Shown piece by piece: positions 12,901 through 23,820 of a stretch of 64,000 bases of DNA. The translations under genes were made by a program, and so were the position numbers. The notes beneath the pieces are model-generated. The model did not search any database, was not told where the DNA came from, and saw only the letters and a list, made by a program, of their open reading frames with translations. Source of the DNA: Hymenolepis diminuta (Eukaryota; Platyhelminthes; Cestoda; Cyclophyllidea; Hymenolepididae); the NCBI GenBank assembly GCA_900708905.1, contig CAADRB010000011.1, positions 2,813,473 to 2,877,472 of the forward strand, in the 5' to 3' direction. Positions within the stretch are counted from its first letter, which is position 1; each line of letters starts with the position of its first letter.

Positions 12901-15660
12901 AATCATTGGTAACACACAAAAATGTGTAAAACATATTACTAAAATTAATTTCAGCGGCTCAAACAGAAAAAATGATGAAACATGCCTCCCAGCCATTGTC
13001 AATCACAGCCTTCGAAGAATTGATGTAATCCATGTGTTCCCCGTAGTCGATCACTCCGTCTTGATTTTTATCCACTAGTTTCATCAAACTTTGTCGCATT
13101 TGAATTCGATATTCCTCAGCTCGTTCCGGGCGATCTTCATCGAGTTGATCAAACTAAAAAAGAGAGAAGTAATTTAAAATACAATTAGCAGAAAATAAAT
13201 GAAATCAAGTTTTATTTTGATGGTTACCTCAGAATTTAAAACAGCGCTAATTTCTTCAGAATCCCAAACTCCATCAGAGTTCAAATCTAAAAGAATGAAA
13301 GTGTCCAATGATGGATATTTCCAATAAATTATTGAGATATTTAGAAAAAATTGGTATACAAAATCACTGGAATTCCAAATGTCACGCTTAATTTTACGAT
13401 TTTCAGACGTGTACATTTAAATAAGGTCCTTAATTCATTTATTCAGTTCATTTTGTATCAAACCCCTCTGAGTTAGGCTATATTAGTAGCACAAATAAGG
13501 ATTGAAAAAAAAGCGTCTTCAATTAAAAACGCTAAGATCTCGGGATCCACACTCATAAAAATTCATCTGAATATCATAGCGCTTTGGTTATCGAAAACGA
13601 TACTGGAATAGTACAGCCAAACCCTCAAATCAATTTGCTATTTAGCCAACTCTAAAAACAGAACATATGAACTATTTACCATAAATCTTAGAAGGGCGAA
13701 CTTTGATAACTCAGATCACGACAAAGTGAATTATAATTTTAAAGAAAAGCAGATAACCTGATGAATATTAAAGAATTCGAAAGAAGGCTCTTTTAAAACT
13801 TGAACTTTATTATTTAACTTATATATATATAACATTCCCTCGCGTTTCGATGGGTTCCATCTGTAATAGGTGAGAGAACAACCATTCTAACCTAGGATTA
13901 AATATTTTCCCAAAAATCTACACATTATAACAATTTTTGAAATCAAAATGTGATAAAACCAAAATATGCCCCTTTTTCGTCTACAAAGTCAGAGGTCACG
14001 GACTTGATGCTAATCGGTGAGAAGACTGATCAATTGCACCAGTTATATCAGACTAAAATGAGAGTGACAGAATTCGAGATGCTCACCAGGGAGATCTTAT
14101 GATGATACCTCCGTGTTAATAAGATGAATATTAGAAAACACTTTGCTAAATGGATTTAGTAGTTAAATTAGACGGACATTCATTGTCCAAACGCTGGGCG
14201 TTAGTATTTTTAGCTGACGCATCATTCGACTGTGTTAATTATCACTCACAGACCTATAAATAAGCGGCTGAACGAGATTGATTTAAATAGGAAAATAAAC
14301 ACGAAACATTTACTATCTTCAATAATAAAGTCGAGAATCCATAGTTGATATCACAAACAAGATAAGTCTAAATCCATCGGATATTGTTCAGAAATGTCCC
14401 GAACACTGTTCAATTTAAGCAATCAAGACGACCCAAGTTCAGTAACCATAACAATTACACTGATCACTCACGCGGAGATCACCAGATATCAACCAGAGTA
14501 GAAAAATTAACAAATCTTATCTATCTTCAAAACAATATCAAACAGTATTGAACTAGTGAAGAAAGAGGTCATGAGATGGAAAATTGGTTGGGGTGCAAGC
14601 CGCATTAAAGAAATTCGAGAGAGACAATTAGATGCTATTTTCTTATCTGAGAAGGAGCTCTTTACTTCATCGATGCTAGGATTAATACTGATTCAAAAGA
14701 CAACCAACTCCTTGTAATAAAATTTAACATAGAAATGGGAGGAACATACCGTGAATAAGGAAGAAGTTTCGTGGACTATAGTTGTCTTCAGGCATTTCGT
14801 CTTCATTCTTCCATACATCTTTCTCTAGGGCTTGGCTTCCCTAATAAGACGAATGTGAAGAAAAATAATAACAGATAAAGAACTAAACAGATATTTTAGG
14901 ATAAGCATAAAGCTAAACACCTACCGGCCCATGAAACTTTTCCTGTTTATGGTGTACCATTTTTTTTGCCTCAAATTCTCGTTTCGCCTTCTCCCGTTCA
15001 GTGGCAGTGTCATTAACATGATCTTCCCATCTATCCAAAACTTTGGATATTTCAACCTCATTGAATATTTCCACCTCTTCTTTATCGATCTCATCCAATC
15101 GTTCCTTTATCTATTTGGAAATACAAATTACACAGACAAATCACTCCTAAAATGAATCAACGACTGCATAAGAAAGTGCATTAACCCTCACTCTTCTCAA
15201 CGCGACATCAATATCAATGTCAGATTCATTATCAATTTTTAAGATTTTAGCCAGGGTTGAAGAGAGATGAATTTTCTGAACCACGTCTGGATGCTTGTGC
15301 TTTGTCTCGATTAATTCGAGTAATGCACGATTGAGTTTGTATTTAAGAACGCCTAGATTAGATTGTTCTAGTTTTGATAGGTTAGTTATGTCCTCAATTT
15401 CAAAGTCCTAGAATTAAAAAATGCAGTGTAGTTCGAAATTTAAAAAAAATTTAAACAATAGACAAGGTTAATAATTTATCTCGATATATCATGAAGTGAA
15501 AAAATGTGAGAATATTAACTAGACAAAACCACCTGTTTTCCAGTAAAATACTTACCTGAGATTTATTTGTTTTCTTTCCAAAAGGATTCTTGTCTACCGG
15601 AACGCAGTGAAATAAACTAATACTCAACGAAATCCCAAACGCAATTGCAATCCACCTCAT
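9998..15660 (-). CDS. NUCB: Nucleobindin-like EF-hand protein
   Basis: Nucleobindins are calcium- and G-protein-alpha-binding proteins of the Golgi/ER lumen and secretory pathway. Eight exons join in frame to 338 residues: 15660-15556, 15407-15192, 15110-14925, 14840-14750, 13286-13228, 13153-12986, 10390-10283 and 10081-9998. Exon 1 is a signal peptide (MRWIAIAFGISLSISLFHC). A charged helical region with a basic stretch (EREKAKREFEAKKMVHHKQE) precedes the family hallmark PGSQALEKDVW. Two good EF-hand loops follow, DLNSDGVWDSEE and DKNQDGVIDYGE, then an acidic block (DDDEDEDLDD) and a short helical tail. Vertebrate nucleobindins are about 420-460 residues; this one is shorter mainly after the EF-hands. 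The intron after the second EF-hand seems to use a GC donor and holds a mariner copy. Convergent with tankyrase. Confidence 0.88.
11145..12355 (-). mobile_element. Mariner transposon, family 2, copy 1
   Basis: TA-flanked element of 1211 bases with inverted ends containing TTGTAACAGAAGTTCTGT. The minus strand encodes mariner-type transposase pieces: an N-terminal helix-turn-helix part (11877-12077, with NEMTCRRWFSAGVFKKDDF) and a C-terminal part (11336-11542) with the catalytic motifs HLDNARPH and [13 protein letters not shown]. The reading frame is broken between these pieces, so the copy is dead. It lies in nucleobindin intron 6, in the same orientation as the gene. Its 3' end is identical to that of the copy at 45470-46674. 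Confidence 0.88.
11336..12077 (-). pseudogene. Mariner family 2 transposase pseudogene
   Basis: The N-terminal segment ends near 11877 at a stop soon after SHMAIY. Middle segments (with [20 protein letters not shown] near 11750) lie in another frame, and the C-terminal segment with both later catalytic aspartates follows another break near 11545. Several stops and shifts separate them. Confidence 0.75.
13287..14749 (-). other. Nucleobindin intron 4
   Basis: Intron that splits the first EF-hand loop codon (CAC G, then AT TTG). It holds one SINE-like repeat at 13984-14100 and a short TA-dinucleotide run near 13820; nothing else is recognised. Confidence 0.7.
13984..14100 (+). repeat. SINE-like repeat, copy B
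   Basis: Contains AAGTCAGAGGTCACGGACTT followed by GATGCTAATCGGTGAG, then a body with CAATTGCACCAGTTATATCA and AGAGTGACAGAATTCGAGAT. The same order of words is seen in the copies at 17528 and 23672. The B-box is weak. Confidence 0.5.
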
Positions 15661-16179
15661 CCTAATGGAAACCCAAGGTAAGCGAGTCAGGTGACTAAGT
15701 AAAACAAAGTTAAAAATATGACAATGCATTCTTTCTAAATTAATTGACCGAAAAACCCCTTTCTTATGCAGTTAATTAAAACCAATTTTTTTGTTAACAC
15801 GGACGCTGTTAGACTCTTATGGATCTCCGATTTTAAGAGAGAAATTTCATCACGAGTGTGCATAACTACCTAAATTGAACCATGTAGGACGATTTTTCTT
15901 CTCTTAATTTAACTCTCTTCAGTTGCTATTGGATATATAATAATATGCGTTTGTGTCTTTTCCCTTTATTTTTAAGTTACTTCTTTTCATTTGCCATGAT
16001 CTATTGATAGGGCTTATTCCGCATTCGCGTATATAAAATTAGAAGATCATCCCGAATAAATGTTCATAAAATTTGCAGCAGCATAGCAAATTGGGTAACT
16101 ATTTGAATAAAGGTTTCCCGTTTACTTATCTTATGAAAATATTGTGGCAATGCCTCTTTTTCTAAAAGAAACCATTTGA
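15661..16179 (-). promoter_or_regulatory. Upstream region of nucleobindin
   Basis: About 520 bases between the nucleobindin start codon and the next tentative gene on the same strand. It must contain the promoter or a trans-splice site of nucleobindin and the 3' end of the upstream gene; a minus-strand AATAAA is present near 15966. No TATA box could be assigned. Confidence 0.3.
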
Positions 16180-17995
16180 CTATCTGTTACTAATAAAAAT
16201 ACGGTCCGGATACATTTCTCTCAAGCCCATTCCCATCATCGTAATAGCAAAATGAGGATTAGTGCCAATCATGTATTTGTTCCATGTTTGAGATGAATGA
16301 CGGATTAACGAAAAGGTAGATACTGTCAAATATAATCCCACAGTGCTTGAAAAGAATGCTGGCTGCTTCTTCTCACTCTTAAACTCTTTAATGTTTCTTG
16401 GTTCACCTTTTTTACTTCGACACGCCTTTATATCCCTGGTCTGTGATAAATGGTATCCTGACAACGCTTCCGGAACCGTGATGGATTTTCAAATTATTTA
16501 TGAATATGCGAGTAAGATTGCTGAGTGGGATCCAAAATAAAGCAATTTTTGAATAATACATCTGAAATACCACACCCGTAAATCAAGATATACTGCATCA
16601 TAAAATATAAATCATTACAATAGTAATCCCATTTATTTAAAGATCGTATCGAGAATAAAAATTTGACAGTGAAAAGCATAGCTTTCAAATTCTGAATTTG
16701 GAATAATAATATGAAAGCACACATCCAACGGGGAAAAAATTATAAGAAGTGTGATTGCAATGTCAACTGGCTCTTCAAACACTTGCTGTATCCGACATGA
16801 AGTTTTTTCAAGTTAACAGGACTGAGCAACGTTTGAGAGGTAGGCAGTACTTATACAGTTAGTGATACTGATTAGAACCAGTACAAACTTATTCTTACAA
16901 CAACTGAACTAGAGAAGGAGAATAATATGGACGAAAGCATTTCAAAAACTCTGGACAATAACATTAAGGCACAAATTCATTCTTAATCCAACCAGATTAA
17001 AACATTAAATGAAAAATAAACAAGGTGGGCTCAATATCATCATTATAATAAACGTTAGTAACACAAACTTATCAAAAATGAACTTATCCACGAATTTGTT
17101 TGTTACTAAGGCAGGTGGAAGTAGGCTATATTGGCAACCTCACCAGCCAATACAGAAGTCCTTGCCAGCATGCCGACCAACATGGGCCAAAAGGAAGTCG
17201 AATCTAAGATATAATCAACCACAACCCCATGCTGTTAGAGAAGGAAGTCGTGATTATTTGATGTTTATTGGCCCACTTCACTATCTTAATTTTACATGCC
17301 TTTATGTCCTCCAGTTTTTATTAATTTATCTATAATAAATTCAATAATAAATCCAAATTCAGATCACATCTCTTATATCATCCCTATCCCCGATATAAGA
17401 ACTGAGAAACCTGTAAATGATACACCAGAAGAGCCACAAAAACAATAATTAAGATCAAAGTGATGTAATCTAATCAGAGTGATGCATTATTAAAGAAAAA
17501 TGATAGCCAAGTGTTCAAAATGCACATCTGACAAGTCAGAGACCACGAGATTGATGCATATCGGTGATGTAGATGGCCAACTGCACTACTTAATTCTAGT
17601 CAACAAGAGGGGTGACTGAATGCGAATTTATCATCAGAGTAGTTTCAGAATATTTTCTCTACCCAAGTAAAATGCTGTGAACATATACCTTAGTGGAATT
17701 TTCAAATGATAGACTTGGGAATTACCGAATAACCTGAAACCTCGACATTTATCCCAATAAGTTAAGTCGATTTTTTCTGTATAAAAGCAACAATAATCAT
17801 TTCCATACAATTTGGAACATGTATAAAGCAATACCCCAGTAAAATAATAGTCCGTAATAGCCGAATGCTCTCTGTGTAGGCAAGGAAACCTTTTTCTCGA
17901 GAATCTGGACCTTGAATTTGTCAATATATTCATTAATTTTTAGGTGGTGGGGTAAATCAAATTTACGAAAATATCTGCCATTATTTGGAACCAAA
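16180..17995 (-). CDS. Tentative small multi-pass membrane protein (3' exons)
   Basis: I do not recognise this protein. Two minus-strand exons, 17995-17809 and 16440-16180, join in phase across a GTATGG donor and a TTATCACAG acceptor. Exon one ends with a hydrophobic helix (GYYGLLFYWGIALYMFQI) after a charged stretch with SLPTQRAFG. Exon two has a basic loop (EFKSEKKQPAFF), a second hydrophobic helix (STVGLYLTVSTFSLI) and a tail ending PDRIFISNR and a stop. Neither exon has its own ATG upstream, so at least one 5' exon is missing. The intron between them carries a SINE copy. The arrangement could be chance, but the joined frame, amino acid composition and two membrane segments argue for a real gene. 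Confidence 0.3.
17528..17675 (+). repeat. SINE-like repeat, copy C
   Basis: Starts ACAAGTCAGAGACCACGAGA, continues TTGATGCATATCGGTGATG, and ends TCTCTACCCAAGTAAAATG. The end matches copy D (TCTAACCAGGTCAAATG), which defines the 3' body of the family. Confidence 0.5.
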
Positions 17996-19588
17996 CTGCT
18001 TTCAGTTAAAATATAAAGTATATCTACTTAAAATATAATTTACCAACAAATCGTTTCAAAATTTTCTGATGTCATTGCGAAAAAGATAAATACGGAAATT
18101 TATGTTCTACTAGACTATGAACCCGGAAAACAATTCACAATAAATGCTTGATCAATCTTTGTCTATTCCTTATGTATTTAATAGGCTTATAAAAGAATAT
18201 AATATTCAATTTATCTGCGATTGAAGTGATTGTAAAAGGAAGAAAAGATCTGCTCAATGACATGCTCCTCTGTCCAGCAAATGGATACTAAACGAATTAT
18301 GTAAAAAGAGGATATCGTCATGAGATCGTGTTATTCAGATTTTGCAAATGGAGAGTATGACGATAAGACGAGCCCGATAAAGAAATAAGTTGACAAACAA
18401 TAGTTGATCTGGTGACCAGATGAAGTAGGATGCTGCTGATTACTTGACTCTTACCAATTCCATCTTGAAACTGAACTCTTTTAGCTTCCTGTGTTCGGAT
18501 GAAAAGTTATAAAGCTTTTCCTCTCCAGTGTTATGGAAAATAAATGAAGATCATTTACCATTCCATCGAATAAATGCGTTTTTAATGTTTTGGTTGTGCA
18601 GAATCCCGTTTGTTAATAAAATGAAAGTGTGAATATTCTAACTGCCATTTAGGACTATTAATGTTTTTATTTATAACAAGGTCATTCAACAAAAGAAAGG
18701 ATGTGTGAAAAATAAACCTCCGAATATCGATTACTACAAAGTTTTCCATGGCAGAAATGATAAACTTATGTATTAGACTAAGCTTTCAACTCTTAAAAAA
18801 GAATGTTCACTAAAAATTACAAACATTTACATAAAAAAATGTCGAGAAAAGAAAAGAAAAATAAACCGAGATAAGAAGGCCCTAGCAAAGGATGACTTTG
18901 CTAGGAAATATACATTTAACAAACGATTATTAAAAGAATAAAAAAGAGGAATTATTTTAAGTCGACAGACAAGTATGAGGATTGTCGCCAAGAAACGTGA
19001 AATTCCAAATAGATAATGAAATAGGATCAAGAAAAGTGTTTCACAAAATAGCAAATGGAAAAATTCAGGACGCCTCTCTTTACCTCTTACTATTAACTGT
19101 TCAAATATTTGTGGCAATCTATCGAACACACACTCTGCCTCAAATGTTAGGTGATTAATTTATACTTGTTACAAAGGATGCAAAAAAGTCAACTCCACTT
19201 GGCATTGACCTCCTTGCCACAGCCACACTTCTGCCCACGCTGCACTGATGTTTAGCCTCCGACCTTTTAATTCCTCTTCTTATCCCTTTCTCTCTTCCTC
19301 TTATTCCTTTATGGTCACCAATGACAAAATTCAAATCTTGATCTTTTGATTTGGAGAAGTCAGCTGTTTCCTGACAGACTTTAGGAAAAGTTCTGTAGGG
19401 GAAGGGGAGAGCATTACTAATTTCTACTGGTAACCAATTTTAAAGTGGATATACAGTACAGCGTTATTTAATTATAAACATAATCCACAAAATTTGCCTT
19501 GAAATTTAAAATATTTTGCAAAAAAGTAGACTAGTCTTTCCCCCATCTCGCTCGATGGATGGATGGATATGGCGAACACAAGAAACTC
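17996..19588. other. Region without assigned gene
   Basis: Probably contains missing 5' exons of the tentative membrane protein gene and the 3' untranslated region of the tentative secreted protein gene. A pyrimidine-rich plus-strand segment lies at about 19190-19330. A minus-strand frame at 18827-19129 is hydrophobic but has no support. Confidence 0.3.
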
Positions 19589-20651
19589 CTAGGCGAGAGT
19601 GCTCTCGTTAAGGAAGCAAGTCCGTTTCATCATGAACCACATGTCTATTCCCTCTTGAAAGGCAAGTAGGTCCTTATTGAAGGCATCAAAAGTAGAAAAC
19701 GCCTTCCCGTCAAAACATCTCAAAAACTCCTTTCCATAGTCGCAAGCAACCAGAGGTGGCAAATAATAAGGTACCCCTTCTTTCATAGCTTCAATAAATT
19801 AAGTAAAAAAGACTAGCACCTGGATTCACATATCGAGATATAATTGATATGAACTTTAATATATTCCGAAAAGATTTAGGTTAAACATGTAGTAAAATAA
19901 AGACCAAAATTAAAAAGACTAAAATGTTTCATAATATATGTAAATAATTATTTTAAAGACTGTATTTTGTAAAGTCTTGTTCACTCGCATAGGTAACATG
20001 CATAAAACCCACTAACTTTGTATATTTGCGGTCAATAGTAACTGTTTTAAACATACCTCTTGTCAAATACAAATTGTGTTAAATTCAGCATTTGACTAAA
20101 TTTCCCTTTTGGAAATTGGGTTTTATAGACAAAACAATGGCATTTTAGCCCTGAAATCTAAAATATATTTTGTTTGAAGAAATCAATAAACATGGTCATT
20201 CAGAAATATTTTTAAACATGCAATCATGTTAGGATGATTTAGAGCTTCTCTTGTGACACTTACTGGTGGCAGAAGAAATCAAAAGATTTTGACCCCAAAA
20301 GGCATCACATTTTTCTCTTCTGTGTTGACCAATTTATGGATTGACGCTCGGCTATTGTAGAGAAAGTGCACTGTTTTCTTTTCTATTTTCATAACGCAGT
20401 TCAGTACTTATAGAGATTATATATTTCAAACCATATTTGACGTAAAGATAGAGTGATGGTGGCACTTCAAACTACTGAGATGTTTAGTATTGGCGAACAA
20501 TTATTCTTGCGTTATTTATAATTCAGGCATATTTACATCTGGTTTTACATTGATATTCATGTTTAACATCTTTCCTCAGGTTTGGGTTGAAAGCAGATGT
20601 GGCAAAAATGCTCAGACTTATGAATAGCGACAGAAAATTAACGATAACCAT
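19589..20651 (-). CDS. Tentative small secreted protein, two exons
   Basis: I do not recognise this protein. Exon 1 (20651-20549) starts with an ATG and a clear signal peptide (MVIVNFLSLFISLSIFATSA); exon 2 (19788-19589) follows after a 760-base intron with a T-rich acceptor (ending TTATTGAAG). The split codon T+CT keeps the frame, giving 100 residues. The mature part has LPPLVACDYGKEFLRCFDG, a helical DAFNKDLLAFQEGIDMWF and one more Cys (KRTCF), so three Cys in all. A second donor 12 bases downstream would add four residues in the same phase. It is head-to-head with ribonuclease kappa. The signal peptide and clean splice phase support it; no homology does. Confidence 0.4.
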
Positions 20652-22015
20652 AAGCTTATAAACACTACTACTGTCTCTTTCTGTAGAATATCGTAACCGA
20701 CTCCTTGATTCCCTAAGACATTGTACCATTTACAAGTATGACCCGACAACATCACAATACAAAGCGACCCAAACCACCATATCAAAATAAGACGCACGTT
20801 TGCGTACCGATAGGTCGATTTATATTATGCGCCATTTACAATCGTAATGTAAATAAATTCGTTCGAATAAAAGGGAATTAAAAGATGGAAAATAAAGAAT
20901 CTTACGTATAAGAATTATTTTGGAAAAAAATATGATTCTTTTATATGTAGCATAGAGATCTACCTATTAGATTCACGATTTCCTATTTTGTCTCTTATCT
21001 AATTTATTTATCACACGCAAATAAGTCCAAAATAGTCACCAGAAGATTTCCAGAAAACAAATAACGCATAGACTATTTTTCTATTCATTATGTATATAAA
21101 AAAACTGAAGAAATGCAAGCAGACTTAATTTCCTGTGTATTTTCATCTATTCGATGGAATTGACCATATGTATATTTGTCTAATTTATATTAATAGTAAA
21201 ATAATAAACATAGCTGGAATGCCATCTAATCAGTGGGCACGCCATTGAAGCCTCTTCCAAATATGTTTTAGTGCAGCATAATTAGGAAGTAAGCAGCTAG
21301 TTTAATTCTCTTGAGCTCCCTCAGTTACGAATTCTTCAGTTGGTGTTTAGATGCTATTTTTGTACTAATTAAATCATTATATTATTTTGATTTGCTTCGT
21401 ACTTTATGTGTTAAATTTTAAATGTAAATGTAATGCAAAATAATTTTGTTATCTTCATAGCAAAACAATACAGGTCTATCGAGGAGACGTGCAAATCTAT
21501 TGAACATCGCTAATAGTGACGACTGTGCTGGAATACTGATTTAAACTCAATGCTGGATAAAAATACAACATCTAATCAAAATTCAGAGGAATAAACAAAA
21601 ATAATTTAACTGTTTGGTTATAAATATGAGTAACTTTCAGAAAAGTTGAACTGTTTTTACAATCTGAAGGATGTGAATATTTTTGATAAGTTTCTTTTCC
21701 ACATATTGAATCATGAAAATTAATCTAGAACTAGAGAATTGGCAACAACCGCGTGAAGCTTTTTCCTTTTTCAGTAAGAATTAAGAATCATATATTATCT
21801 ACAACATTGCAAAATATGACTTTTCTAATAAATGATTTTGTAGATAATCTCTACTCGATATAAAATTCAGTCAAATTTGTATAAATACGTTGTAAACGAA
21901 ATGAAAATGTTAAATATATTTAGTCTGGTTATGGGGATAAAATCCTAAAATATTTTGGAAACTGTTCTGAACTATCTGCTGGTTTTGGTAAAGAGCCACA
22001 CCGCTTACTGCAAAA
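20652..22015. promoter_or_regulatory. Intergenic region between divergent genes
   Basis: Separates the start of the tentative secreted protein gene (minus) from ribonuclease kappa (plus). Both promoters should lie here. The sequence is strongly AT-rich with no recognisable gene; no specific promoter element can be assigned. Confidence 0.3.
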
Positions 22016-22423
22016 ATGGCTTTAGTCGGGACGAAGTGTTCAGCCTGTCTCCTTGTTTTGGGAGTATGGGGAGTTATTATGCTGGTATGTTGGCTATTTT
22101 TGTATATTTAGTATTTATTTTTTCAATCTGTCTTGGAAATTTGTGCTGAAACATCTTTTTGGGGATTTATTTGGAAATTCCGTTCTGAAATTCAGGTTCT
22201 TATGGGTGTACTTATGCGTGTAAACGCCGTTGCCTTTGTTGAGGATATACCAATTAACATGACGGAATGGGAGCAGACTAAATATTCTCCGGCTTATATT
22301 GATGAGAAGTTCGCTATGGTTTCGACCAATTGTTTCATTGCTGCAGGAATTTACCTTCTTGTTCTTATTTTCGCCGCCGTCCAACTTCACCTCAACACTC
22401 GTCACAATTATTCAACTCCGTAA
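22016..22423 (+). CDS. RNASEK: Ribonuclease kappa (V-ATPase-associated membrane protein)
   Basis: RNASEK is a small two-helix membrane protein first described as an endoribonuclease and later found with the vacuolar proton pump. Two exons, 22016-22084 and 22196-22423, splice at GTATGT and TTCAG across a 111-base intron and give 98 residues, the same length as the human protein. The first helix reads CLLVLGVWGVIMLVLMGVLM, the loop contains the family words AVAFVEDIP, and the second helix starts at NCFIAAGIYLLVLIFAAVQL. The start ATG at 22016 matches the position of the human start relative to the GVWGVIML motif. A canonical AATAAA at 22781-22786 could end the transcript. Head-to-head with the tentative secreted protein gene. 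Confidence 0.92.
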
Positions 22424-22521
22424 CTCCTTTCTTTCTTGTGTCGAACTTCTATTTATGCATAATTTATCTTCATACATGTCATTTAGCACGGGGCTGTGTT
22501 GTCCATCCTCTGTTCTTAACA

Positions 22522-22668
22522 ATGCTATCAAATTCATTCCATGTTTGTGATCCACTCCTTCAAATCGCTGTACAAAGTCGAGATCTCTTTATATTATTAG
22601 AAATGCTTGAAAAACTTGCTGCTAATTTGCGTGTTGTGGCTAGTGATTTAAATACAAGTGTCACTTGA
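22522..22668 (+). CDS. Small ORF downstream of RNASEK, possible second cistron
   Basis: 48-codon ORF that starts at the first ATG after an acceptor-like ACATGTCATTTAG (AG at 22485-22486), 98 bases after the RNASEK stop. The sequence is helix-forming with leucine spacing (LLQIAVQSRDLFILLEMLEK and LAANLRVVASDL), which suggests a short coiled coil. I do not recognise the family. Flatworms are known to trans-splice spliced-leader RNA onto closely spaced downstream cistrons, so this could be one; equally it could be part of the RNASEK 3' untranslated region. Confidence 0.3.
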   Translation: MLSNSFHVCDPLLQIAVQSRDLFILLEMLEKLAANLRVVASDLNTSVT

Positions 22669-22780
22669 ACATTGTGACACCGTGGTGAGTGATCATGTGT
22701 ATTCTAGAGTATCATTTTTGAGAAATGTTATCTTTTTCTTGTTATTATGCTGTCATACGCCACAAGTATTAGTCTCGGAA

Positions 22781-22786
22781 AATAAA
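22781..22786 (+). terminator. Candidate polyadenylation signal AATAAA
   Basis: First canonical AATAAA seen after the RNASEK coding region on the plus strand, about 360 bases past the stop codon and after the small downstream ORF. Confidence 0.35.
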
Positions 22787-23671
22787 TTTTCACACGTTAG
22801 CTTTTGGTGCCCGAAGCAGTATTTTATGTACTGCCGAGTTCTTATACGACTAACTTTTTTCATGCTTAATATGTAATAATATTTCAGTTCTTTTGGATAT
22901 TATGTGCTGGCTGGGGTTAATTTTGTTGAATGATTTTATTTGGTGGATTTTTTGAGAATTTTGATATTCTGCAAAATGTTTAAAAAGACTTGGTTTATTT
23001 GCTTAATTCTCTATTATGTAGTATTACATTTATGAATGGTAAATTTAATCAAAACTCATAAGTACGAGATCCTGGATATTTCGGGTTTTTATCTTGTATT
23101 ATTGTGGCCTAACTGATCATGTTCAATTCAAAGTTAGCTCCTTATAAGAGGTGATTTATTGTTTTTACCTCTACTTACACCTAATGATGTTTTGGTTAAT
23201 GGGTTTCAAACAATGTTATATAAAATTACCGATGAATTTTCCATTTCATAATTTGATATTAATTCGGAAGGTGGTGGGCTGTGATTCATCAGTGGGTTTG
23301 TAGCTCGAGGCTATAATACATCGCTTCGTTACTGAGGTAGTGACTCTGTTTAATAAAAAAATTCATAGTTTGTGGTAATTTTCAAATTAAACAAAGATAC
23401 CCGATGAATCTGTTCTCTGCCTTGCAATTTCCCCGATGCGTCTAATTACTGAATGCTTATATAATCAAATTTTTATTGATGTTCGGCTAACCTTTTTATC
23501 TAGTGACCTATCCTGATATGCTTATGTAAACCTCGTTATTAGCCACCTTAACTACTTGCATCCTTAATGCATGGTGTTATGTTGCATAGCTTTGACTCAT
23601 TCGTTTTCTCTTCAAATTCTAAACTGGTAAAAGTAAGGCTCAAAGTAAATGCTCATTGACTAGTTCGAGCA

Positions 23672-23820
23672 TTGGTCAAAGTCATGAACTCAATGTCTAT
23701 CGGTACATATCCAGTGGCCAACCCCACTGGTTAACTCTTAGCCACAAGAGAGACAGAAGAGTTTCTCATCAGAGTGATTACGGAATACATTGCCTCTAAC
23801 CAGGTCAAATGAAACCTCAT
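23672..23820 (+). repeat. SINE-like repeat, copy D
   Basis: Contains GGTCAAAGTCATGAACTCAA, then TGTCTATCGGTACATATCC, AGTGGCCAACCCCACTGGTT and the 3' body word CTCATCAGAGTGATTACGGA. It is the most complete plus-strand body copy and aligns end-to-end with copy C. Confidence 0.55.

Larger units (their letters stand above)
10391..12985 (-). other. Nucleobindin intron 6, GC-AG type, with mariner insertion
   Basis: Reading the minus strand, the exon ends TGGGAG and continues GCATGT, with no usable GT that keeps the frame; the next exon begins after TTTTAG with an in-frame acidic stretch. A GC donor therefore fits best. The 2.6 kb intron contains the 1.2 kb mariner element at 11145-12355. Confidence 0.6.

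Noticed and set aside
17009..17335. Plus-strand ORF of 108 codons
   Set aside because: Low-complexity start (poly-Ile), no family resemblance, and it lies inside the intron of the tentative minus-strand gene.
18827..19129. Minus-strand hydrophobic ORF of 100 codons
   Set aside because: Phe/Leu-rich composition is what AT-rich sequence gives by chance; no acceptor in the right frame and no homology, though a GTAAGAGG donor-like site is present.
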